Assembly (NCBI RefSeq): GCF_000281045.1
Contig: NW_008246087.1
Location: forward strand, 258,468 to 322,467
Source: Saprolegnia diclina VS20
Taxonomy: Eukaryota > Oomycota > Saprolegniomycetes > Saprolegniales > Saprolegniaceae
DNA length: 64,000 nt
Direction: 5' to 3'
Below, one piece after another: positions 55,771-64,000 of this stretch. The translations under genes and the position numbers were made by a program. Each line of letters starts with the position of its first letter. Within the stretch, counting starts at the first letter, position 1. The notes under the pieces were generated by a model that saw only the letters and a program-made list of their open reading frames with translations, had not been told where the DNA came from and searched no databases.

Positions 55771-56061
55771 TTAGTGATTTCTTTGGCCTGTCCGAGTCGC
55801 CGCCGAGGTCCGACGGACGGCAATGGCCGTGGTAGGGAGCTGCGGTTGCCAGGCAGGGCCGCTAAAGCAGCATGGCCGAGGAAGACCATACACGATGACC
55901 AACCAGAAGGCCATCAACATGGAAACGAGCCAACGCTTCCTTGAACCGTGGCGTCGACGCGCACGACGCTTCGGTTCAAGAGAAGGCCAGGAGCATGGAA
56001 GCGGTATCTCCATGTAGATGACCTTCGCCATGAGCATCTTGCATGGGCCTTCCTCGGCCAT
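55771..56061 (-). CDS. Small hypothetical membrane protein, 96 aa
   Basis: An open frame beginning MAEEGPCKMLMAK with one hydrophobic segment (WLVSMLMAFWLVIVYGLP) behind a basic stretch (RRARRRHGSRKRW). It lies in the space between the CDP-DAG synthase and AMPK beta genes. A GT/TAG pair (donor after AMLMAK-like start, acceptor near 55862) would remove much of the frame, so the model is unsure. No family recognised. Confidence 0.3.
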   Translation of the reverse strand: MAEEGPCKMLMAKVIYMEIPLPCSWPSLEPKRRARRRHGSRKRWLVSMLMAFWLVIVYGLPRPCCFSGPAWQPQLPTTAIAVRRTSAATRTGQRNH

Positions 56062-56457
56062 GCTGCTTGGCTCGCATCGTCGTCGATGCCATTGGCGGTC
56101 CCATCGCCTTCGCCAGGACGCGAGCAGGCGCCGGCGCTGGCGCAAGCGACCGAATTTTGGAGCGATGGATCCTCGATGTATTTTTATTCGTTGCATGAAC
56201 TTCTTCGCATTATTAATATTCCAAACGTATTCACAGAATATACAAATGGTTTGTAAAGTGGACGTATTTTTATTAAAAATACATTGCAATGGATGGGAAT
56301 GGGAATAAAAAAGACGTCGGGCGCCGTGGAGCGTATTTTTATTTCAATCTTAGTTCTCTTCTGCGGCGACCGACGTAAGACGCGGTGCCCATGGGCGATG
56401 GCTCATGGCTGCCATGTGCATGTAGACGCATCTACCTCGCTCCAACGACGGCTGATC
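56062..56457. other. Intergenic region
   Basis: Locally A+T-rich (56170-56350), with TATTTTTATT strings on both sides, and directly upstream of the AMPK beta gene. No gene visible. Confidence 0.5.
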
Positions 56458-57411
56458 ATGGGAAGTACCTCGAGCAAGGCGCATGACTCGAACCCGGCGG
56501 ACCTCGGCGCGATGGGGTCGCAGCGGGACGCGGCCGCGCAGGCGGCCAACAACACGAACGCCGTGTATTATGGCAGCCCGACGCACCACGAGCAAGGTCG
56601 CCATAGCGATACGGACATGGATATGGACAGCAACTCGCCGCGCTTCATTCCGCCCAGCGACGCGCATCAAGCGGCGGCGGACGCGGGCCGCAATGACATC
56701 GTGCCCATGGTGTTTCGATGGGAACATGGCGGACGCAACGTACATCGCACGAAGCGAAGACCGTCGTCTTATGCGGAATGGCGTCGTAGGTGTGCATCAC
56801 GGGGACCTTCAATGGCTGGACGACGCATGTGCCCATGCACCGGTCGGGGAATGATTTCACGTACATTGCCAACTTGCCGCGAGGAAAGCATGCGTACAAG
56901 TTTGTGGTCGACGACGAGTGGCGGTTCGCACCGGACCAGCCGACCGTCGCCGACGTCGATGGCAACATCAACAACTACGTCGACGTCTCAGACTTTGTCG
57001 CGCTCCTCGACGTTGACATTGAGGAGGCGAACGAGAACGACAGCGAGACCGTGTACGGCCGGTTCATTCCCGACATCGACGAGTACACGAAGGAGCCGCC
57101 GCCGCTGCCGCCGCACCTCCGCCACATCATCCTCAACAAGGTAATAGATCTTAATCGGCTGAGGTCGATCTTAGATGATGGTGGCAGGCACCGCCGAGCG
57201 TCGACTGCAGGCTGCTGCCCGTGCCGCAGCACGTTGCGCTCAACCACTTGTACTGCACGGCCATCAAGGATGGCATGATGGTCCTTGGCATCACCCAGCG
57301 GTACATGCGTCCTCTACCAGGTCGTACCTCTCATCTTGCCTGCCGCCATGTAGATACAAGCAGAAGTTTGTGACGACAGTTTATTATAGTTTGATGCCAG
57401 GGTCGAATTAA
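56458..57411 (+). CDS. AMP-activated/SNF1 protein kinase beta subunit
   Basis: Four exons (56458-56739, 56790-57140, 57188-57300, 57354-57411; introns 50, 47 and 53 nt) encode 267 residues, typical of AMPK beta. The N-terminus MGSTSSKAHD fits N-myristoylation, as in animal and yeast beta subunits. Residues ~80-165 are the CBM48 glycogen-binding module (VPMVFRWEHGGRNVCITGTF, FTYIANLPRGKHAYKFVVDD). The C-terminal ASC domain, which binds the alpha and gamma subunits, reads RHIILNKAPPSVDCRLLPVP, QHVALNHLYCTAIKDGMMVL and ends QRYKQKFVTTVYYSLM. Both the second (CAG) and third (TAG) acceptors were chosen because they restore the ASC alignment and phase. Confidence 0.95.
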
Positions 57412-57461
57412 GCCGTGTAAATAAGCCTAGACTCGTGTAACCTGGCGTCGCATCTTAGAGC

Positions 57462-57677
57462 TTAGACATAGATTTCGGCCCAGAGGAAGACAAAGAGCGA
57501 GCCCGACCCGAGGAAGAGCGAGGCCAGAGCCGCGAACGCGAGCTCGACGATCATGTTCTTGTTGGCGCTCACGCCCTTGGTGAAGAACGCGGCCATGAAG
57601 ACGAGCCCGATCAAGTTGAGGAAGACCGCCAGGTAGCCGTAGAGGTCGACGGGCACGGGGCTGGTGTGGGGGAATTC
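57462..57677 (-). CDS. Oligosaccharyltransferase subunit TMEM258/OST5-like, main exon
   Basis: The exon encodes 71 residues beginning EFPHTSPVPVDLYG. It contains two membrane segments, LAVFLNLIGLVFMAAFF and ELAFAALASLFLGSGSLFVF, and ends LWAEIYV. The spacing and the ending match TMEM258/Ost5, a small ER subunit of the N-glycosylation OST complex. The exon has no ATG of its own and a TAG acceptor at its 5' edge. The only phase-compatible start I find is the ATG at 57781-57779, immediately followed by a GTACGT donor, which would make a first exon containing just the start codon (101-nt intron). That reading is tentative. Confidence 0.8.
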   Translation of the reverse strand, partial: EFPHTSPVPVDLYGYLAVFLNLIGLVFMAAFFTKGVSANKNMIVELAFAALASLFLGSGSLFVFLWAEIYV

Positions 57678-57781
57678 CTACGAGGCAGGTCGCATGAGCA
57701 TCCTCATGTCCATTTTCGTGGCGTCGGCTCCATCTACATGGCGTCGTCGTCCGCGGGCAGGCGCATGCAGCGACGTACCAT

Positions 57782-58194
57782 GGTGCTAGGGGCGGGCGTG
57801 TGTGTGGTCAATCGCCGAGTGTGCTCCCTTTCACGAGCATAAGATTTCAGAGGTCTGCCGGATACGTGGCAGGTTGGCATGCATTCTCAGAGACTTGTGG
57901 AAATGGGTTAAACAGGTTTTATTCCAATTCAGCCGACGAGGCCGCTACCTGCAGGCCACAGAGCCCACGACCGCGTTCATGCCGAGTGTAGTGCAAATGC
58001 AGACCCATAGTGGAGAGGCGCCAACTGTCGAGGCGCCATCGCCTCTCGGAAGGATATAGCCGGGACGCTTCGTTTTACGCACTAAAACGCGGTGTAGAAC
58101 GCACACGCCAAACGTTACGACGTCGTTTAACGCGCATGCAGATCTTCAACGAAGGACCACAGACTTGCTTCGGACTCGCGGGATACGTACTACC
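57782..58194. other. Divergent intergenic region
   Basis: Between the TMEM258/OST5-like and glutathione peroxidase genes. A CCGGATA half-site at 57858-57864 lies about 80 bp upstream of the TMEM258 start. No gene visible. Confidence 0.5.
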
Positions 58195-58847
58195 ATGCAC
58201 CTTGCAGCTGTCGCCTGGGCTTGCGTCGCATGGCTCGCCGCCGCCACGATGGCCGCGCCGACCAGCTTTTTTGACTTTGTCGTCAAGGGCGTCGACGGCG
58301 CCGACGTGCCACTCTCGCGCTACGCAGGCTCCAAGGCCATCTTGGTTGTCAACGTGGCCAGCGCATGCGGCTTGACCGACTCCAACTACCGCGAGCTGCA
58401 GGTGCGTCCTTGCCATATGAACGTAGAGTGCTCACGCCGTGGCGTAGGCGCTGTACACCAAGTACCACGACCAAGGCCTCGAGATCCTCGGCTTCCCGTG
58501 CAACCAGTTTGGGGCCCAAGAGCCTGGCACGATGCGCGACATCCTCGCCTTTACGCACGGCTACGACGTGACGTTTCCCATCTTCCAAAAGGTGTCGTCG
58601 TCGTCTCTGGCCATGGGACTAGCGCCGCTCGTAGGTCGATGTGAACGGCCAAGACGCCGATCCCGTCTTTGCGTACCTCACCTCCGTCTTGGCCGGCTCC
58701 ATTACCAACGACGTCAAGTGGAACTTTTCAAAGTTCCTCCTCGCGCACGGCCGCCCGTATGCGCGGTACGCGCCGACCACGTCGCCCGCTGCCATCGAAG
58801 ACGCGATCGTCCGCATCCTCTCCAGTCAAAGCCACGACGAACTCTGA
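58195..58847 (+). CDS. Glutathione peroxidase, secretory-pathway form
   Basis: Exons 58195-58401, 58448-58591 and 58635-58847 (introns 46 and 43 nt) encode 187 residues. A signal peptide covers about residues 1-20 ([20 protein letters not shown]). The thioredoxin-like GPx fold follows, with the peroxidatic Cys in [13 protein letters not shown], the resolving-region motif [13 protein letters not shown], and [11 protein letters not shown] carrying the catalytic Trp-Asn. Selenocysteine is replaced by Cys, as usual outside animals and some algae. It would reduce hydroperoxides in the ER lumen or outside the cell, probably with thioredoxin-type reductants. No ER-retention tetrapeptide is present (it ends SHDEL, which resembles HDEL and could act as one). 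Confidence 0.93.
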
Positions 58848-58896
58848 GCGTTCTTCTGTCCCTATCCACATGACAATCTATCCATCCAAGACTGTT

Positions 58897-58918
58897 GAAT
58901 AGTATTTGGATACTATTC
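58897..58918. repeat. 8-bp hairpin after the GPx gene
   Basis: GAATAGTA, loop TTTGGA, TACTATTC, 50 bp past the GPx stop codon. Possibly part of the 3' UTR. Confidence 0.55.
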
Positions 58919-59130
58919 GAATGTGCCAAGACGAGACGCGTCGCAAGTATTAGATCGCTAGCTGTTGCGGTCGGCGGAGCGTCGAGTGGACGGCAGGGTT
59001 AGGGTTCCAACGTGGCCCGACTTCGAACCCTCGAAAACCCACAGTATTTGCACCCAGTGATCGCCACGATCAAGCATTTCGATATATATAAGCGAGGACG
59101 ACACACACGGATGATTCTAGGACCTTGCGT

Positions 59131-60753
59131 CTACGTCGACGTCGCATTGCTCAGCGCTTTGGCGCCATAGTACGTCACGAGTTGATGGAGCTTGAGCGCG
59201 CTCCAGTTTTTGAGTTGTCGGTCGTCGGGCACGAGGTGGATGACCTTGACGAGCTTGGAGATGCGCGAGATAAAATTGAGCTTGCTCTCGCGCTCGAGGT
59301 ACGCCTGGTACGTGCTGTTGTCGATGCGCTGCCACATGCGCAGAATCTGGTTCGACACGTCCTCAGACGTGTAGCTGTAGTCGCCCGGCCACTCGACGCG
59401 CTCGAGCAGCATAGCGCAAAAGCCAAAGAGGAGCAAGTACTGGAGACGGACAAGCCAAGTCGAGTGCAGCACGGGGCCGTTCGAAGGCAGCGCGACAAAG
59501 CGCAGCACAGCGACAAATTGAATGCCAATGTGGTACACAAACGCGCTCAGAACTGCGAGCGCAAAGTGCCGCGGCTTGCGCAGATTCGGGATCGATGCCG
59601 GGACCACGACGAGGCTATAGAGAGCGACCGTGGCCACCGCAGCAACGGCGCTGGCCGCGACTGCGACCCACGGCGGGCGCTGTGGGCACACGTGGCGCGT
59701 CACGAGCGTCGCCAAGTCGGAGGCCCAGAGCACGAGAAAGCAGAGGATTAGGGTGTAGAGGCGGTAGTGGGGCGGCTCGTGCGGGTCGAGCTGGTCTGGA
59801 TTGAGGTAGTCTTGCACGACGCTGACGACGACGTTGAGGAGCGACGGGACATACTGCAGCGTAAAGAGGTCCAGCAGCAAGGTCACGCCCGTGCGCGCGA
59901 CCTCGCGCGACCGCACGATGCGCAAAATGACGATTGGCACGAATGCAATGCTGAGGGCGAACCCGGCGTCGATGAGCTTGATGGAGCGAATATTGCCGTT
60001 GACAGCCGCGCGAAAGTCGAGGAGCGTGTTGAGCGTCAGCACCGAGAAGGCTGCTTGCATGAGGAGCAAGATCGCGCCGTCCATGGCCGATGGCGTGAAC
60101 ATGGCGGCGATCACCGCGACAAAGCACGTCGACGTAATGTACGCGACGAGGATGCCGAAGGTGCCAGTGTCGAGGCCGAGCCCGGCGTCGTTCTGGATGA
60201 GCACAAGGAGGCCGCCGCAGAGTGCGCTGGCGAGGAGCGCGACAAGCACCGACAGCAGCGGCGCGGGCATGTGCAGCATGCGGCCCCAGACTCGCGCGTT
60301 CGCCGGCGGCACGTCGCTGTCGCGCGACGCTGCGAGCGCGTCGGGCTCGTAGTAAAGCTGAAAGGGCCGCAGGATCTTGTGGCGCACGCCGAGCGCGTAC
60401 CATGCCATCTCGTAGTTGAGGATCGCGACAAGGACGGCGGCGAGAAAGTGCATGCCAATGTTGCCGGCAAAGACGAGCGTGCAGATGACGACAGCGCCGA
60501 TCGCGGTCGACGAGACGACGTACCAGAGGAGCGTGACGGGCGAGACCGGCGCGCCGACGCCATCGTCGTCCATGGACGTGGGAATCGTGGCCCGGGGCAT
60601 GGACGACTGCATGAGCACAATTGAAGCGAGCGACGGGCGCACGCCGGTAGAGGACTCGTCGAGCGTGAGCGGATGCGGATGGGGCGACTCGGAGATCGGC
60701 GTCGCGTCGTGGTAGTCGGCGCCGGCCGCGGACCCGCGCGGCGAAGGAATCAT
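59131..60753 (-). CDS. Divergent CDP-diacylglycerol synthase relative without the catalytic signature
   Basis: A single exon of 540 residues with about 9-10 membrane segments. Local order parallels the true synthase at 54199: VLVAILNYEMAWYALGVRHK resembles VVSICNYEFAWLAERITHR, and CFLVLWASDLATLVTRHV resembles GFLAVVWGTDTGAYIMGHF. In the position of the CDS signature this protein has FVAVLRFVALPSNGP, then HSTWLVRLQYLLLF. The lysine-arginine, Lys-Asp, HGG and DRxD elements are all missing. It also has a long Ser/Pro N-terminus and a C-terminal soluble segment (~75 residues) not seen in the synthase. It is probably inactive as a cytidylyltransferase; a regulatory or lipid-binding role is possible. 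The remote homology is my reading of the pattern and needs profile support. Confidence 0.72.
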   Translation of the reverse strand: MIPSPRGSAAGADYHDATPISESPHPHPLTLDESSTGVRPSLASIVLMQSSMPRATIPTSMDDDGVGAPVSPVTLLWYVVSSTAIGAVVICTLVFAGNIGMHFLAAVLVAILNYEMAWYALGVRHKILRPFQLYYEPDALAASRDSDVPPANARVWGRMLHMPAPLLSVLVALLASALCGGLLVLIQNDAGLGLDTGTFGILVAYITSTCFVAVIAAMFTPSAMDGAILLLMQAAFSVLTLNTLLDFRAAVNGNIRSIKLIDAGFALSIAFVPIVILRIVRSREVARTGVTLLLDLFTLQYVPSLLNVVVSVVQDYLNPDQLDPHEPPHYRLYTLILCFLVLWASDLATLVTRHVCPQRPPWVAVAASAVAAVATVALYSLVVVPASIPNLRKPRHFALAVLSAFVYHIGIQFVAVLRFVALPSNGPVLHSTWLVRLQYLLLFGFCAMLLERVEWPGDYSYTSEDVSNQILRMWQRIDNSTYQAYLERESKLNFISRISKLVKVIHLVPDDRQLKNWSALKLHQLVTYYGAKALSNATST

Positions 60754-61569
60754 CGTGGCGGTCGCTGCGGAATGCGACCAGCTGGCCCACGAGCTGGTTC
60801 CCGCACTTGCTGTTTGTATGGACCGCTATAGAAAGACGGTAGGGCGCAATTGCCGTAGATGAGTACAGTGGCCGCACTAGTTCGCGACTGATCGCACGGA
60901 CCTCTACCGACTGCGTATGCTTGAAGTAGCTAAAGCTAATGCGCCCAAGTCGCCGCCGAGGCAATGAGCCTCCAAGGGCCACGGCGCGAGGCTGCGATTT
61001 CGACTCGCTGCGAGTACCGTCACCGGAGCCTTGTGTTGAAGCGAGAGGGCAAGGCCAGAATGCCGGGCCAATTTGGTGATACTAGTAGCAAGCAAGCTGA
61101 GTAGCAAGTATCCTGTACGATGGATATTTGGATACGACGATGGCTCGATAGACCATCGATTAAAGTAGGTAAGGGTATAAGGCTTCAAACTGATTTTCGC
61201 CAATGCCATGGACTTTAGTTAGTCGAGTTTCAGTACCAAGTAGCTGGGTTTGCGAATCACCAGACCCGCCATCACCACTGGGGAGGGTACACCACGCTGT
61301 TGCTCATCGATGGAATCTTATTGTGTGACGCCCCTTTACGCGAGTCGACGACTCATATCGACAGACCTCGTATCTCGAAGGCACCTTGGGTAATGGTACT
61401 GAGCCTCGATGCCCACCCCGTGAGGTGCAGTGGCTGCTACGTGTATGCATTCGAGACTGCTCGTGGCATCGAGAAGGGCGTTGCGTGGACTTGGGACAAG
61501 GCTATACTTAGCAGACAGGTTGCCCGTCCAGACTAAAATTACCACGTCTCAGTGGTGTCTTATCGCGCC
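60754..61569. other. Divergent intergenic region
   Basis: About 800 bp with no convincing gene; short ORFs on both strands look random. Confidence 0.5.
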
Positions 61570-64000
61570 ATGACGACGTCCAAAGTGTCGGTGCTGCGCC
61601 TGTGCGTCGCGCTCACGGTTGAACTAGGCACTGCGGGGACGGTAGCGCGGCCGCCGCCGCAACCGCCAACAGCTGGGTGCAGTCGTCGAAAGAGCTCTTG
61701 CATGCGTACGCCGACCCGGACGAGGCGCATCTCTCGCTGCGCAGTGCGTCACCTCAGCCTATGACGCGGTCGATAATGAACTTGGGCTAGGTGTCGTGCG
61801 GCGCGCCATGGAGCGCGAGTACGTCCTCATGCAGTTCAAGCGGTGCCAAGAGCAAGTGGGCATGGACCCCAACCTGCTCTTCTTTGCAGGTCCTTGCCCA
61901 TGCCGCCAACCTATCTCATGTAGTGTTGGTGGTGGTAGAGCCGTACGAGACCGACTTTTTGCGATTTCTCAACACGATCAACGCCGTCCGTGTCCGGATC
62001 ACCTTTTCGATCGGGGGCCTTGCGTCCGCGCTCCTCTTTTGGTACGAGGCGGCGCGACTCGACGCTTACGACGCCAGCCTCCAAGGCTTTTCGCCAAACC
62101 ACGAGCGCGCTTTGTACATTTTGACCTTTGGCGTCATTGTGCCGACGTTCGCCGCCGGATTTCTCATCTCGTTCTGGCCGCGCGCCCAGCGCCAGCACCT
62201 CGAGCGGTAGGTTCCTTTCTTAGTCGAAATGACTTCGAGTCCGAGTGATAGCATTGCGATCTGCGTCTACTGGATCGTGGCCATGGCGTTCATTACGAAA
62301 AAGTGGGTTCAAGCTGCGACCGGGCCCGTCTTGCCGCTCGTGATCCTCTTCATCCCGATCTTCAACGTCACGCGCGGCCGGTTTGCGTACAACTGCGTCC
62401 TCGGCTGGAGCATCGTCGTCACGTATGTAGACAATATTGTGTGTTATATTCGACTTCGACTAGGTATTTCATCGTGGAGCTCTCCCTCGGGCCCGACCTG
62501 ACGTCCGCGGTCGTATTCCAGTCGGTCAACTACTCGATGGGCGTAATTGCGGGTATGGTGTCTAACTACCAGCGGGTACGACGTAGCAGTATCTACGATC
62601 CGGTATTGAGGGTACTCTCGACTAGGAAATTCTCAAGCGACGCAACTATACACTGGGACTGCCCTTTCAAGGTATCAATGGTTAGCGTGTATCCTGCTAA
62701 TCTGTGGGGATTAGGGGTCATTAGCGACGCGTCGTCGCGCATCCACGACCCACGGTATCGCAAGGAGCATTTGTGCTCGACCATAACGCAAGCGTTTCGC
62801 AGCGACGAGCTCGAACAGTAGACAATATCGTCCATTCTCCACAGCACAGTATACGCGTATAGGTATTTCATTCGGTACTGGTATCTCCTCGACGGCAGTC
62901 CGTACGAGAACCCCAAGGCGGGCGTGCTGCACCTCAACGTCTACCGCGGCATCCGCAACTCCACCATCGGTCTGCTTCTTGCATGGCGCCGTGGCTAACT
63001 ATGGAGTAGCGCTCTTCCTCAACCAAATCACGCTCAGTCTCCAAGATACCATCAATCTCAACGGCCAAGACATCTACCCGTGGACCTTCCTCTTGCGACA
63101 TGGCGGTGTCTGCGCCATGTACGCGCTGCAGTACCGTCTTTTCTACTACTATGGCCGCTTGTACGCCAACCTGTGGCGGAGCCAGCGCGAAGCAAAGCTG
63201 TCGGTGGTCCAGCCGCAGAAGAAGTATGTGGCGCCGAGCGACAACTCGCCGCCATCGTCGCCGGCCAAAACAACCATTTACGTGCAAACCAAAGCCGTGC
63301 TCGATCGTACCATGGACGGTTTGGATGGCGGCGTACGACCACAGTGCAAAAATGGTGGAAATGTTTCACAAAATTTGGGAAACTTAGATGCAAAAAGCCC
63401 AACAAATGACGACACTCATTACAAGCCAAGTCAAGCAAGTCGTCCACGAGAAGCGGGGATACACGCACTCGGCGCAGCGCACAACATTGCTCGTGCTGGC
63501 CGTGCACATTAGCGTCAGCGGTATGCGTTCGTTTCATATGGTGACGCCAACGCTATCGGTAGGCGGTATCTTTTTTTGGATCGCGACCTCGATTGGCGCC
63601 AAGTCGGTCTATCTCATGGGCTTCCTCAACGCTCTTCTGTCGGCGCACCGGTCCGGTTTTCGCCTTAGGTTCATCCTTCGAAATATGTCCTTTCGGTCTA
63701 TAGTCACACGCCAATTAGGTTTGTCTACTCGAGCACGGGGACAAGTGCGCTCAGCATTGCCTTTGTGACCCTTCTCAAATGGCTCGTGCCCGAACGCTTT
63801 ACCGAGTTCATGTCGTATGTCCTTGTCGTCCAACTCCTTGGCATGATCATCTCGTACGAAGAAGAAAACCTGCGCCGGTACAATACCGATACAGTGTTTT
63901 GCATCGAGATACACTGGATGAAATAGCTCGTTCTTTATCAAGAAGACGCTGCGACTGCTCGAATTCCAGTCGTGGTGCCGCGACACGATTCTGCTTCCCC
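61570..64000 (+). CDS. Multi-pass membrane protein, incomplete at the window end
   Basis: A many-exon frame that I can follow in phase for most of its length, from ATG 61570. The soluble start includes LGVVRRAMEREYVLMQFKRC. Hydrophobic segments follow: ITFSIGGLASALLFWY, YILTFGVIVPTFAAGFLISF, CVYWIVAMAFI, GPVLPLVILFIPIFNV and VALFLNQ, then a soluble Ser/Lys stretch. A second membrane block begins near 63490 (TLLVLAVHISVS, GGIFFWIATSIGAKSVYLMG, ALSIAFVTLLKWL, YVLVVQLLGMII). Near the edge, YEEENLRRYN leads into a helix with FFIKKTLRLLEFQSW. Two hydrophobic blocks separated by soluble regions recall membrane-bound class III nucleotide cyclases, but no cyclase domain is visible and the identification is a guess. 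The intron at 62962-63001 area has a GGCTAACTA branch site. Confidence 0.55.

Noticed and set aside
59615-60982. 455-codon minus-strand ORF overlapping the synthase relative
   Set aside because: Arg/His-rich frame-shifted shadow of the real 540-aa protein.

Overview
The window is a gene-dense stretch of nuclear DNA from an oomycete, most likely a saprolegnialean water mould; the species is not identified. The evidence is: G+C-rich coding sequence broken by very short introns (mostly 40 to 55 nt, commonly GTAC... donors and TAG acceptors, several with a CTAAC-like branch site); close matches to the oomycete core promoter GCTCATTYYNCAWTTT upstream of cytochrome c and cysteine synthase; eukaryotic housekeeping genes (SSU72, RPF1, AMPK beta, mitochondrial uS15, an OST subunit); and oomycete-style multidomain proteins. 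All exon models were built by hand from reading frame, splice-site and intron-phase agreement and were not checked against transcripts or databases.

Layout. 0-8 kb: two divergently transcribed full-transporter ABCC (MRP) paralogues sharing an almost identical NBD1 tract. 8-15.4 kb: a secreted thaumatin-like/PAN protein, a 15-exon gene for an unrecognised secreted protein of about 1,507 aa with a Pro/Thr/Ser-rich repeat tail, and a small unknown gene. 15.8-18.4 kb: a predicted acylated, disordered repeat protein and an ankyrin-repeat protein. 19.4-26.4 kb: two N-terminally membrane-anchored VASt-type lipid-transfer proteins (one with a fascin-like trefoil and two VASt-like domains, one with PH, C2, VASt and dysferlin domains) flanking a UBL-PUB-STI1-UIM shuttle factor. 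26.4-31.5 kb: an unknown nuclear-type protein, cysteine synthase and a secreted EGF-like protein. 31.5-38.2 kb: an ERK-like MAP kinase whose frame continues upstream into a PH/NTF2-like protein (probable fusion, N-terminus lost in a 411-N assembly gap), next to a PH/NTF2/GAF paralogue. 40-48 kb: cytochrome c, RPF1, a nitrilase-family protein that has lost its catalytic cysteine, mitochondrial uS15, MORN3-like, SSU72. 48-53.5 kb: one long gene of many small exons, partly coiled coil. 54-61 kb: CDP-diacylglycerol synthase, AMPK beta, TMEM258/OST5, a secretory glutathione peroxidase, and a divergent CDP-DAG synthase relative lacking the catalytic signature. 61.6 kb to the end: an incomplete multi-pass membrane protein.

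Themes. Membrane lipid handling recurs (CDP-DAG synthase and its inactive-looking relative, two VASt proteins, PH proteins), as does secretion (thaumatin/PAN, EGF, repeat protein, GPx, OST subunit). A TATCCGG half-site, often an inverted pair, lies 30-100 bp upstream of several of these genes and looks like a shared promoter element. The points most worth checking are the PH/NTF2/MAPK fusion, the two apparent pseudoenzymes, the two VASt architectures and the TATCCGG element.
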